A stretch of DNA of 64,000 nt, taken from assembly GCA_021156365.1 (NCBI GenBank), contig JAJNDK010000005.1, forward strand, positions 1 to 64,000, in the 5' to 3' direction. Positions 55,336-63,714 of this stretch are shown here, one piece after another (the first letter of the stretch is position 1; every line of letters starts with the position of its first letter). This DNA is from Bacteroidota bacterium. GTDB taxonomy: Bacteria; Bacteroidota; Bacteroidia; B-17B0; Aurantibacillaceae. The notes beneath the pieces were generated by a model. It had not been told where the DNA came from. It saw only the letters and a program-made list of their open reading frames with translations, and made no database searches. Both the position numbers and the translations under genes were made by a program.

Positions 55336-58098
55336 ATGAAAAAATCTCCGCCTCCGGAACATACCGATACCCTCTTCCTATACTGTTTTAATACAGCAAA
55401 GATCAAACAATTAACGAATATTCTTTCCGGAATAAATGTACAGAATACCCGGGTATTTGCTGCAAAAGAACTGGAAGAAAAGCTGCACAAAAAAGACAGT
55501 ATCACATTCGTTTCCAGGCCGGAATTTTGCAGGCTGCTGCAGGAGAAAGAAACACAGGTAATCCTGCTGGATATTACCAATATAGAACATTTCAATACCG
55601 AAAGCTGGATAAAAAAATGCAAAGGAAATGTAGCGAAAGAGGAAGTATTGTTTGCTTCAAAAAAACCGGGTGGTTTCAAACAAAAATTCACCTCTGAATT
55701 GCGCTATGCATTTACGGGTCGCGATCTGAGTGAAACGCTGACTCCCTCCATTTGCATTTCATCCGTTCACCTGTTGCCCGTATTGGAAAAAAGCACGAGT
55801 CTTTCTACACTTATCCGCGAGCTCCGGAAAATTCCGGAACTCCATTTCACCTACCTGGAACAGGAATATAAAGCAGACAAGCCTCCCGCACTCTTAAAAG
55901 AAACCGGGACCGCTTTGCTTTCTGCTTTTAACCGCAATTTTACAGCTCCCCTCCGGAAAAGTGAATGTATACAACCAGCTGGCCGTTCCAATAACATAAG
56001 CAGGTTTATTTTTAATTGTCTGCTGCTTTTGCTTTTCTTTTTGATGCCTGTGTTGAGTCAGGATTTTGGCATCACAGGCGACGAAGTTCTTCACCACGGG
56101 CAAGCGGGGCTGGTACAGGATTATTTTGACACCGGCAACAAAGCGGCTCTGGATCAGCCCAAAACACTGCTTCACTTGTATGGTCAGAGCTTCGATCTTT
56201 TTTGCCTGAAAGTGATCAACCTGTTGGATACCGAAAAGATCTATGAAACAAGGCATGTGCTTATTTCACTCGCCGGCTATCTGTGTATCCTGTTCATATC
56301 CCTTACTACACTGAGATTAGCGGGTTACAAAGCCGCCATCGGATCCGTTCTGCTGACAGTTTTCACCCCCGCATTTTTCGGTCACTGCATGAACAACTCC
56401 ATTGATATACCATTTGCTCTTGCCTTTGCCGGAACCATATATTACCTGACCCTGCAGGTACAGACCTATCCGAAAATAAGGCTGAGCCATTGTTTTATGC
56501 TCATTTGCCTGATTGCCTTCGGCATCAGTGTACGTGCCGGAGGACTCTTACTTATATTTTATCTTTTGATGACCTATGGCCTCATCTATCTGAAAACAAC
56601 AGGCCTGAGAAATTTCTACCGGCCTGGGGAATTTAAACGCCATTATAAACTTTTCCTTATAGGAACAGGTATTTGTATTACCGCTTATTTCCTTGGCTTA
56701 CTGTATTGGCCTTATGCTTTACAGGCTCCTTTGGTTAATCCTGTGAAAGCGCTGACACATCTTACATCCATTCGTTCCTCCCTTAAACAGTTGTTTGAAG
56801 GGCAACGCATCTTTTCAGTTTCACTGCCTGCACATTATCTTTCCAAATTCATGCTGATAACGATCCCGCTGGTTGTGCTGGCAGGCCTGCTGTTTTTCCT
56901 GCTGTTCGTATATAGGAAATTGAAAGAGAATTTCGCTGTCTACATACTATTGCTTTTCAGCATTGTTTTTCCGATTGTATATGCTGCCATCAGTCATGCT
57001 AACATCTACAGTTCCTGGAGACATTTCCTCTTCGTTTATCCCGGTATTGTGATACTGTCTGCTTTAGGATGGAACTGTCTCCGGCAATTTTCCGGCACGC
57101 TGCTATCGAAAATAGCAGTATTGCTGCTGTTCTTTGCCGCGCTCGCGTTGCCATTCAGGTTTATGATTGCCAATCATCCCTACGAATATGTTTACTTCAA
57201 TGAATTTGTAGGCGGCATCAACAAGGCCTGGAAAAAGTACGAAACCGATTATTATTCCGGCTCTCTGAAACAGGCGGCTTCCTGGCTAAAGAATGAGCCG
57301 GAGTTCAAAAACAGGAAAGACACCGTGACCATAGCTACTACGCTGCCTGCAGTTGTGAGCTATTACCTGAAAGATGAACCAAACATCAAAATAGTGTATA
57401 CGCGGTATTATGACCGGAGCGACATCCGTTGGGATTATGCATTGTTTTACCTGGAACACATCCACCCCTTTCAGCTGCAAAACGGATTGTGGCCTCCCGC
57501 CGAGACGATTTATTCTGTAAAAGCTGATAATGCCACTCTTGGTACAGTATTAAAAAACAAAAGTGATGAAGATTACCTCGGAATAAAGGCATATAAGACA
57601 GGTAAAAACGATGAAGCTATTCTTCACTTTTTAAACTATCTAAAGCTGGTACCCGGATCCGAATTTGCTTTGAATGGCATAGCCAATGCATGTCTTAATA
57701 AAAAAGAGTATACAAACGCGATCCGGTATGCAGAAGAGGCATTGTTGTATAACCCGGATTATGTATATGCCCTGCAAACAAGGGCCATATCCAATATACA
57801 GCTTCACAACAACACTTCTGCTATAACTGACATGGTTTTTGTTACTACGAATGATCCAAATTATGGAGCCGGTCATTATTATCTCAGCATAGCATACCTG
57901 TTCGACAAGCAGTTTGAAAAAGCAGTTGAACATGCAAGACATTCGTTAAAGCTGGATCCGTCACTTACAGATGCCTACAGGATACTGAGCCTGGCGTATT
58001 CATCACTGGGTGAAACAGAAAACGCAAAAGAATGTGCCGATCTTTTTTATAAAAAAAGCGGGAAGACAAGACCAGCTCAATCTTCTCCGTCCTACTGA
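55336..58098 (+). CDS. PMT_2/GT39-like membrane glycosyltransferase with unusual N-terminal domain and C-terminal TPRs
   Basis: 920 residues from the ATG at 55336 (a TTG 6 bases upstream is equivalent). The first roughly 210 residues form a soluble domain that I could not assign. About 10-11 membrane helices follow (about residues 215-620); the first loop has 'GITGDEVLHHGQ', the acidic 'D-E' motif that holds the catalytic Asp in the polyprenyl-phosphate mannosyltransferase (PMT/ArnT) family. The C-terminal 160 residues have three or so TPRs ('LNGIANACLNKKEYTNAIRY', 'GAGHYYLSIAYLFDKQFEKA'). It probably transfers a sugar from a lipid carrier to an envelope substrate. Confidence 0.8.
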   Translation: MKKSPPPEHTDTLFLYCFNTAKIKQLTNILSGINVQNTRVFAAKELEEKLHKKDSITFVSRPEFCRLLQEKETQVILLDITNIEHFNTESWIKKCKGNVAKEEVLFASKKPGGFKQKFTSELRYAFTGRDLSETLTPSICISSVHLLPVLEKSTSLSTLIRELRKIPELHFTYLEQEYKADKPPALLKETGTALLSAFNRNFTAPLRKSECIQPAGRSNNISRFIFNCLLLLLFFLMPVLSQDFGITGDEVLHHGQAGLVQDYFDTGNKAALDQPKTLLHLYGQSFDLFCLKVINLLDTEKIYETRHVLISLAGYLCILFISLTTLRLAGYKAAIGSVLLTVFTPAFFGHCMNNSIDIPFALAFAGTIYYLTLQVQTYPKIRLSHCFMLICLIAFGISVRAGGLLLIFYLLMTYGLIYLKTTGLRNFYRPGEFKRHYKLFLIGTGICITAYFLGLLYWPYALQAPLVNPVKALTHLTSIRSSLKQLFEGQRIFSVSLPAHYLSKFMLITIPLVVLAGLLFFLLFVYRKLKENFAVYILLLFSIVFPIVYAAISHANIYSSWRHFLFVYPGIVILSALGWNCLRQFSGTLLSKIAVLLLFFAALALPFRFMIANHPYEYVYFNEFVGGINKAWKKYETDYYSGSLKQAASWLKNEPEFKNRKDTVTIATTLPAVVSYYLKDEPNIKIVYTRYYDRSDIRWDYALFYLEHIHPFQLQNGLWPPAETIYSVKADNATLGTVLKNKSDEDYLGIKAYKTGKNDEAILHFLNYLKLVPGSEFALNGIANACLNKKEYTNAIRYAEEALLYNPDYVYALQTRAISNIQLHNNTSAITDMVFVTTNDPNYGAGHYYLSIAYLFDKQFEKAVEHARHSLKLDPSLTDAYRILSLAYSSLGETENAKECADLFYKKSGKTRPAQSSPSY

Positions 58099-58122
58099 CC
58101 GGATTGCATGATAAAATTTTTC

Positions 58123-58130
58123 TATATTTG
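58123..58130 (+). promoter_or_regulatory. TATATTTG element directly before the 342-residue gene
   Basis: An exact match to TAnnTTTG ends 5 bases before the ATG at 58136, so if used the transcript would have almost no leader. No -33 TTG is at the expected distance. Confidence 0.3.
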
Positions 58131-58135
58131 TTAGT

Positions 58136-59164
58136 ATGAGCGCTGCTACTGAAAAACCGAAGGAGCCGGGATGGGTTATTAAAAATATCCATACCGCTGC
58201 AAAAGGTATGATGAAAGCAAGCATCATTATTATGCTGATCGGGCTTACAGGTTTGTTCTTCTCCCGCCACAAGATCTACAATTATTTGTGCGGGCCTTTT
58301 CCAATGCAGCTGAAAGATTACAAACAAGCTTCCTCTACCGGTTTTCTTCATCACTATTATGTGGAGCTCACCGGTGATTCAATCACTGAAAGCCGCATCG
58401 GGGAATACGCAGTAAACAGGCACAGCAAAGATCATTCGGACATCGCTCCCAAATACCAGGGATCCAGGAGCTCCTACTATATGTTCTCAACAGGCGATGT
58501 ACGTATTATGGCCAAGCTCAGCTCAGACGACACACAAAACGGATGGATCATCGGGAAGCCAGGGCCCTTTACTTTTACAGGTGTGTTGGAAGAGCTTGAT
58601 ACGGATGACGACCTGGCCCGACTGATGCGCAAATACAATCCCGATATGTTCAAGACCATAGATTTGTATATCTTGAATTCGGATCCGGTGACAGGAAGAA
58701 CTTTTTTCACCTGGGTCCTGTTGATTGTGTTCGGGTTGATCGCCTTAAGCGGTATCCTTGATCTCATAAAAAATATCCGGCGTGTACTAAATCCTTTGGG
58801 AACAAATTACGGGCGCGGACTCAGCTATTATGGAGATGTTCACAGCATGGCGGCAGAAGTGGAAAAAGAATATGCAAAAGGAACGGAGAAATGGGAATGC
58901 GTTGTATATACCGAAAACTGGGTATTGAATGCAGAAATTCCTTCGGAAGAATACCCGCTTGGAAAACGAACTGATCTCAAAAGGATCATTGTCGGCAGTG
59001 AAAAAGCAAGTAAGAACAGTGAGACAAAAGTAACGTATACACTTGAATTTACGACGGGCCTGGAAGCAAATTACAAAGACACAAAAAACACGGTGACTGA
59101 TATCAACCTGATGCTGGTGGGATTTAAAAAGATCAATCCATTAGCGAAAATAGAAATACTTTAA
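58136..59164 (+). CDS. Hypothetical two-helix membrane protein
   Basis: 342 residues. Membrane helices lie at about residues 25-43 and 186-208; the roughly 140 residues between them face one side ('YYVELTGDSITESRIGEYAV', 'GWIIGKPGPFTFTGVLEEL') and the C-terminal roughly 130 residues face the other side and are beta-rich. The general layout resembles the DUF6709 group, but I am not certain. There are no catalytic motifs. It is convergent, 6 bases apart, with the next gene. Confidence 0.6.
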   Translation: MSAATEKPKEPGWVIKNIHTAAKGMMKASIIIMLIGLTGLFFSRHKIYNYLCGPFPMQLKDYKQASSTGFLHHYYVELTGDSITESRIGEYAVNRHSKDHSDIAPKYQGSRSSYYMFSTGDVRIMAKLSSDDTQNGWIIGKPGPFTFTGVLEELDTDDDLARLMRKYNPDMFKTIDLYILNSDPVTGRTFFTWVLLIVFGLIALSGILDLIKNIRRVLNPLGTNYGRGLSYYGDVHSMAAEVEKEYAKGTEKWECVVYTENWVLNAEIPSEEYPLGKRTDLKRIIVGSEKASKNSETKVTYTLEFTTGLEANYKDTKNTVTDINLMLVGFKKINPLAKIEIL

Positions 59165-59170
59165 ATACGT

Positions 59171-59653
59171 TTATTTAACAAACAAACCCCATTCGTCTTC
59201 GTAATCCTCTTCCATGTTACGCACCTCTTTTATCCAGTCACGAAAAAGCATGCGGAACTTTTCCATTTCCTGCCGGAACATATTGACGTGTTGTTCATCA
59301 AACCCTTTTGACATTTTAAGCGAATGATTGGACAAGCGGAGGTATTGAGCATGCTCCCGGATAAGCGCGGCATTCTGCATACATAGCAGGTAGGAGTCCG
59401 AATCAAGTGCGGAAGTAAGTTTAACCCGGATCATCATCGTCGACTCCCGAAGCGTTCCGCCATACACCTCGGCAAAGGTTTCATCATTGCAGGTTTCCAG
59501 CAACACATTCACCATTTCCACGATCTCCTTTGCCTGGATCATCAGGGGATGGTTTTTTGTCCTGTTCTTTTTCTCCTTCCGTTCTTTTTCAAACTCTTCC
59601 TTCTCCTCATCGGAAAGATCATCAAAGTCAAAATCGTCGTCGTTGAATGGCAT
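59171..59653 (-). CDS. Hypothetical acidic helical protein
   Basis: 160 residues, no signal peptide. The first 30 residues are extremely acidic ('NDDDFDFDDLSDEEKEEFEK') and then switch to basic; the rest is helical ('MIQAKEIVEMVNVLLETCND' and 'MFRQEMEKFRMLFRDWIKEV'). Family not recognised. It lies 50 bases downstream of the PIN-domain gene on the same strand, so co-transcription with it is possible. Confidence 0.6.
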   Translation of the reverse strand: MPFNDDDFDFDDLSDEEKEEFEKERKEKKNRTKNHPLMIQAKEIVEMVNVLLETCNDETFAEVYGGTLRESTMMIRVKLTSALDSDSYLLCMQNAALIREHAQYLRLSNHSLKMSKGFDEQHVNMFRQEMEKFRMLFRDWIKEVRNMEEDYEDEWGLFVK

Positions 59654-59703
59654 GGGTGTTTAATTTACTACTAATATATAAAATACGGAGACCTGTTCGC
59701 AGA

Positions 59704-61335
59704 TCAATAGTACAATTTCTCGATATAACGGCCTGTACCCGGAAATTCGATGACACTTAAAACAATGGTCATATCTGTATCCGGACAGAGCTGAATAGAC
59801 ACAAAATGTTGGCTTAACTGTTCTTCATCCCGGCGCATTACAAAACGGGTTATTCCGCTTTCGAGGATCAGGGTTTTGGTCGCTTTTTTCTTATGATCGT
59901 CGTTCGCTTCTATTTGCAAGCGTGCATGCTGCTGTTCATTAAGGGGCTTCCGGTATTCTACCTGGAAAATAGTATCACTTGCATCGATCGTTTTTTTAAA
60001 TACGATCTTTCTCCATTTCCCCTTTTTCAACCGGACTTGTTTTTTGTTGATCACATACGTTTCTTCTTCCGGTGTGTAATTCTTATCGTACACATCTGTC
60101 AGTGAATCATCACCGATCGTGCTTTCTTTTATGAGCGTTGCCCCTTTAAGCCTGGTTTGTTGCTGATGAATGATCCCAAGGGGATGCTCCCATACTTCAA
60201 ACACCGCGTGGATATCGTTTCCGCAATGCCTGCAGCTGAACTGTGCGTGGGCCCGGTATTTATTCTCGATTCCCTTTTCAGTATTTGTTTTTTCTGCTTC
60301 AAACTTCAGCCCGAGTATGGATGTATCGGTTGCATCTTCTTCTCCACATGCTTCGCAGGTATACACGAGGTATTTATCCACTATGCCGGTTGTTGCCGAC
60401 CTCGAGAGCTGATCAATAAATCCGTGTGAGATATTGGATCTGATCAGGGTATTGGCAATATCAAGGAATTTTGCCTGGTTGTACATCCAGAACGCACTGC
60501 CCGAATGGTCTTTTATTTCTTTGATCAGCTCTTTCCGCGGACCGTTCGTTCTTTTTTTGTTTGAATTTTTGTCATTGACCAGTTCCCACCAGTCTTCCTT
60601 TGCATCATTGCTGATAAAAACAATATGCTTCCCGCTTTCCTTCGAATATTCAAGGATCTGCTTCCAGATGATAAGGTCACCGAAGATCTGGGTGCCTATT
60701 TTGTCCTTCAAATCTTCATAGCCCGGCGGGATCTTAAATTCATAGCGGTGTTTTCCTTCCGCGGTGATTTTTAAGATCTCATCGTAGGTGTACTCACGCC
60801 CTACTTTGAAGTACTGCTGTATATGCTGAAATACGGTATCATTTTTTTCGAGCAGCAGGATCTCATTTATCTTTTGATCCATCTGCCCGGAAAATGTTTT
60901 CTCAAATTCCTCCGTGGTTTTCAGAAATTCTTTTAATTGTGCCTCGTATACTTCTATTGCCTCCGACACCATGTGCGGATGACTGTCGGCGTGTTTAATG
61001 TTGTTCTTCAAAGCATCCACCCTGTTCAGCGATTTACTGAACGAATCCACGAGCGGCCTGATAAAGTCTTCTTTCAGGGGCATATAGCTTTTATAAATAG
61101 GCTCCCTGATTTTTACAAACCTGTTCTTGAGATACTCAAAATACACATGATGCGGGATCCATAAGCGATCCTTTATTTTCTCAAAGATCTCTTCATAGAT
61201 CTGTTTGCGGGTTGCTTCAGGATATAGATATAAAGCAAGCAAAGCGGAAGTATCGAAAACAAAGATGCAATCGGCCCAAAGCTCTCCTTGTCGCTCTTCA
61301 CTCATTTGATACCTATCGTAGTCCCTGGGATCCAT
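59704..61335 (-). CDS. PIN-like nuclease-domain protein (PIN_8/DUF4935 type) with zinc ribbon
   Basis: 543 residues, cytoplasmic. The N-terminal PIN-like domain (about 22-300) opens with the acidic strand 'IFVFDTSALLALYLYPEAT' (Asp28), continues with 'IYEEIF' and 'VYFEYLKNRF', and closes with 'HIVFISNDAKEDWWELV'; these Asp/Glu positions are the metal-binding set of PIN nucleases. A two-CxxC ribbon follows ('YTCEACGEEDA' and 'FSCRHCGNDIHA', about 325-375), then a beta-rich C-terminal domain. The likely activity is RNA or DNA cleavage; the target is unknown. It is not a usual VapBC-type toxin: it is too long and has no small antitoxin beside it. The 160-residue acidic gene downstream may be a partner. 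Confidence 0.78.
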   Translation of the reverse strand: MDPRDYDRYQMSEERQGELWADCIFVFDTSALLALYLYPEATRKQIYEEIFEKIKDRLWIPHHVYFEYLKNRFVKIREPIYKSYMPLKEDFIRPLVDSFSKSLNRVDALKNNIKHADSHPHMVSEAIEVYEAQLKEFLKTTEEFEKTFSGQMDQKINEILLLEKNDTVFQHIQQYFKVGREYTYDEILKITAEGKHRYEFKIPPGYEDLKDKIGTQIFGDLIIWKQILEYSKESGKHIVFISNDAKEDWWELVNDKNSNKKRTNGPRKELIKEIKDHSGSAFWMYNQAKFLDIANTLIRSNISHGFIDQLSRSATTGIVDKYLVYTCEACGEEDATDTSILGLKFEAEKTNTEKGIENKYRAHAQFSCRHCGNDIHAVFEVWEHPLGIIHQQQTRLKGATLIKESTIGDDSLTDVYDKNYTPEEETYVINKKQVRLKKGKWRKIVFKKTIDASDTIFQVEYRKPLNEQQHARLQIEANDDHKKKATKTLILESGITRFVMRRDEEQLSQHFVSIQLCPDTDMTIVLSVIEFPGTGRYIEKLYY

Positions 61336-61375
61336 GGAAATTTATGCAAGGTTTTTGCGGCACTAAAATACTAAT

Positions 61376-62083
61376 TTAAAGGACAGTACTCATCTCATAA
61401 TACCCCTCTTTCAGCTCTCCCTTCCTGAACCTGTTCACCAGCTCATGTGCCAGGCGCGTTGGCTCCGGGATCCGGTATTTGCCTACACATTTGCGGATCA
61501 CTTCGAGGCAATTTTCCCTTCCTAATCCATATCCCGGCGAAACGAAAACGGGTTTCACTTTGAATTTGCTGCGATAGGCATAGCCGATCTGTTCCTGCTT
61601 ATCGATGATAGGACTGAAAGTATCCTGCATCAGGGGAGGCTCTTCAAATTTGCCGGTGAGGATCTTCTTGGCGCAACCCATGCTTGGTTGTCCGGTAAGC
61701 GTTCCGAAATGGGCTGCAATTCCCATCCTGCGCGGGTGTGCAATCCCATGGCCGTCGACTACCAGGAGGTCGGGTTTGACCGTCATTTGTCCCCAGGCTT
61801 TTACAAGCGCAGGCACTTCACGGAAAGCGAGATAACCCGGCACATATGGGAAACGTGTTTCTCCCTGTACCAATGAATAAGCGATCGGCTTCAGTTCGGG
61901 GAAAGACAAATGGATGATACCTGCATATATAGTAGTGCTGTATAAATTCAGAGAAATATCGGCACCAGCGATCGTCTTCAGCTTCAGGTTTCGTTCTGCT
62001 GTATCCAATATGCCGCGCAGTTGGTTTTGAATAACTGTGGCTTCCGGAATTTTGAGACCTTCGTAGAGTGGTAATGAAGTCAT
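61376..62083 (-). CDS. nfi: Endonuclease V (deoxyinosine 3'-endonuclease)
   Basis: 235 residues. It cuts the second phosphodiester bond 3' to deoxyinosine, repairing deaminated adenine. All family blocks are present: 'GADIS' with Asp42, 'YVPGYLAFREVPALVKAW' with Glu89, and 'LLVVDGHGIAHPRRMGIAAH' with Asp110; these three acidic residues bind the catalytic metal. The wedge-motif region 'RFPYVPG' recognises inosine. Length is typical. It is divergent from the Nudix gene across 70 bases that probably serve both promoters. Confidence 0.95.
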   Translation of the reverse strand: MTSLPLYEGLKIPEATVIQNQLRGILDTAERNLKLKTIAGADISLNLYSTTIYAGIIHLSFPELKPIAYSLVQGETRFPYVPGYLAFREVPALVKAWGQMTVKPDLLVVDGHGIAHPRRMGIAAHFGTLTGQPSMGCAKKILTGKFEEPPLMQDTFSPIIDKQEQIGYAYRSKFKVKPVFVSPGYGLGRENCLEVIRKCVGKYRIPEPTRLAHELVNRFRKGELKEGYYEMSTVL

Positions 62084-62153
62084 AAGCGGATTCTATTTCG
62101 TAAAAATATACAAAGCAGGTGCCAGTGCCTTTTGTTTCATTAAATTTACGAAA

Positions 62154-62618
62154 ATGAAACAAAGCGCCGGTATTTTACTTTATAGGATCGAAGAAAGGAA
62201 TTTGAAAGTTCTGCTGGCGCATCCGGGCGGGCCTTTCTGGGCAAAAAAAGATGCAGGTTCCTGGAGTATTCCAAAAGGCGAATTCACTGAAACCGAAGAT
62301 GCATTGTCGGCAGCTAAGCGGGAATTCTTTGAAGAAACCGGCTTTGAGATCAGCGGTGATTGTAAAACGCTTACCCCTATAAAACAGAAAAGCGGCAAGC
62401 TGGTTCATGCCTGGGCGGTGGAACAGGATCTCGATGCTTCAATGATCAAAAGCAATACCTTCGAAATGGAGTGGCCACCGAAATCGGGAAAGATGCAAGA
62501 GTTCCCGGAAATAGACAGAGCGGAGTGGTTTAGTGTGGGAGAAGCAATGGAGAAGATATTGCCGGCGCAGAGAAGTTTTATTGAGGAGTTAATGAAGTTG
62601 TCGGAAAACCCCATCTAA
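62154..62618 (+). CDS. Nudix hydrolase
   Basis: 154 residues, cytoplasmic. The Nudix box is perfect: Gly42, Glu48, Arg56-Glu57, Glu60-Glu61, Gly63 in the order GX5EX7REUXEEXGU. The N terminus 'SAGILLYR' and 'HPGGPFWAKKDAGSWSIPKG' are those of the COG4119-type NTP pyrophosphohydrolases found in many bacteria. It hydrolyses a nucleoside diphosphate linked to another moiety; the substrate is unproven. It is convergent, 7 bases apart, with mutY and divergent from endonuclease V. Confidence 0.93.
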   Translation: MKQSAGILLYRIEERNLKVLLAHPGGPFWAKKDAGSWSIPKGEFTETEDALSAAKREFFEETGFEISGDCKTLTPIKQKSGKLVHAWAVEQDLDASMIKSNTFEMEWPPKSGKMQEFPEIDRAEWFSVGEAMEKILPAQRSFIEELMKLSENPI

Positions 62619-62625
62619 AATATAA

Positions 62626-63672
62626 TCACCCAAACAAATACCTGTCGATCAACCTTGGCAAGGCAAATTGTTTGATGTCCTTCATTTTCGTTAGTATAAA
62701 ATCATCTGTTGCTTCCAAAGTACCGTCCGTTTTGATATGCACGAAATGTGCGTACAAGGTTTGATGCGAGAGCTGGTGTTTTTGCACCGTCGAAATTTTT
62801 GTGAGGGAATATTTCTGTTTACCTGCAATTTTTTTCAGCAGAGGATCATTCATTGCTTTTTCAGGCTTTAGCTCCTTGTCGCTTTCTATCATCGGGAATT
62901 CGAACAGCTCCGTCCAGATGTCTTTGGCTGTACGTTTTCTAAGCAAGGTGTTTTTCTTCGCATCTTCTATCAGCAGGTAATAAAAATACCGCGTACGGAC
63001 CTTTGTTTTCTTTTCTTTCACAGGAAGAACTCCGATCCGATCCTCTGCAAAGGCCACACAGTCTGTATTGAGTGGGCAGATCTCACAATCGGGATTCTGC
63101 GGCTTACATTGCAGGGCACCGAATTCCATGATAGCCTGGTTGTGAAGTCCCGGTTTTTTTTTGTTCAGCACTTCTGTTGCTAACTGTTGAAATTGCTTTT
63201 TTCCGGCTGTGCTGTCGATCGGCGTATCAATACCAAAAACCCGGGAAAGCACCCGGTACACATTTCCGTCGACCACTGCCTGTGCTTCGTTATAACAAAA
63301 GGAAGCAATGGCTGCTGCCGTATAGGGGCCAATGCCTTTCAGCTTTAAAATTTCGTCGTAGGTTGTGGGAAATACGCTTTTGTGCTCGTTCACCACGGTA
63401 TTTGCCGTTGCATAAATATTCCGTGCGCGGGAGTAGTAACCCAATCCCTGCCAGGTTTTCATCACTTCACCAATGGGAGCCTTTGCCAGGTGTTTGATCG
63501 TAGGATAATTTTCGGTAAAGGCAAAATAATAGCTCATGCCCTGCTCCACCCGCGTCTGTTGCAGAATGATCTCGGACAGCCAGATTTTATAAGGATCCTG
63601 CGTATTTCTCCAGGGCAGATCGCGTTTGTTCTTTTTGTACCAGGTAGTTATTTTTTGGGAGAAGTCGGTCAT
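62626..63672 (-). CDS. mutY: A/G-specific adenine DNA glycosylase
   Basis: 348 residues from the ATG at 63672 ('MTDFSQKITTWYKKNKRDLP'); an ATG at 63714 would add 14 residues with no family support. It removes adenine paired with 8-oxoguanine. The HhH-GPD core has 'LSEIILQQTRVEQ' with catalytic Glu34, the helix-hairpin-helix 'LKGIGPYTAAAIAS' and catalytic Asp135 in 'VVDGNVYRVLSR'. The [4Fe-4S] site is Cys-x6-Cys-x2-Cys-x5-Cys ('CKPQNPDCEICPLNTDC'). A C-terminal Nudix-like 8-oxoG recognition domain (about 228-345) completes the protein. Confidence 0.97.
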   Translation of the reverse strand: MTDFSQKITTWYKKNKRDLPWRNTQDPYKIWLSEIILQQTRVEQGMSYYFAFTENYPTIKHLAKAPIGEVMKTWQGLGYYSRARNIYATANTVVNEHKSVFPTTYDEILKLKGIGPYTAAAIASFCYNEAQAVVDGNVYRVLSRVFGIDTPIDSTAGKKQFQQLATEVLNKKKPGLHNQAIMEFGALQCKPQNPDCEICPLNTDCVAFAEDRIGVLPVKEKKTKVRTRYFYYLLIEDAKKNTLLRKRTAKDIWTELFEFPMIESDKELKPEKAMNDPLLKKIAGKQKYSLTKISTVQKHQLSHQTLYAHFVHIKTDGTLEATDDFILTKMKDIKQFALPRLIDRYLFG

Positions 63673-63714
63673 GGAAATGGCTGCAGGGCAAAGATAACAA
63701 GAACTTCGGATCAA

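Noticed and set aside
59171-61335. A classical VapBC toxin-antitoxin pair.
   Set aside because: The PIN protein is far longer than VapC, carries a zinc ribbon, and the neighbouring gene lacks a DNA-binding antitoxin domain and lies downstream.
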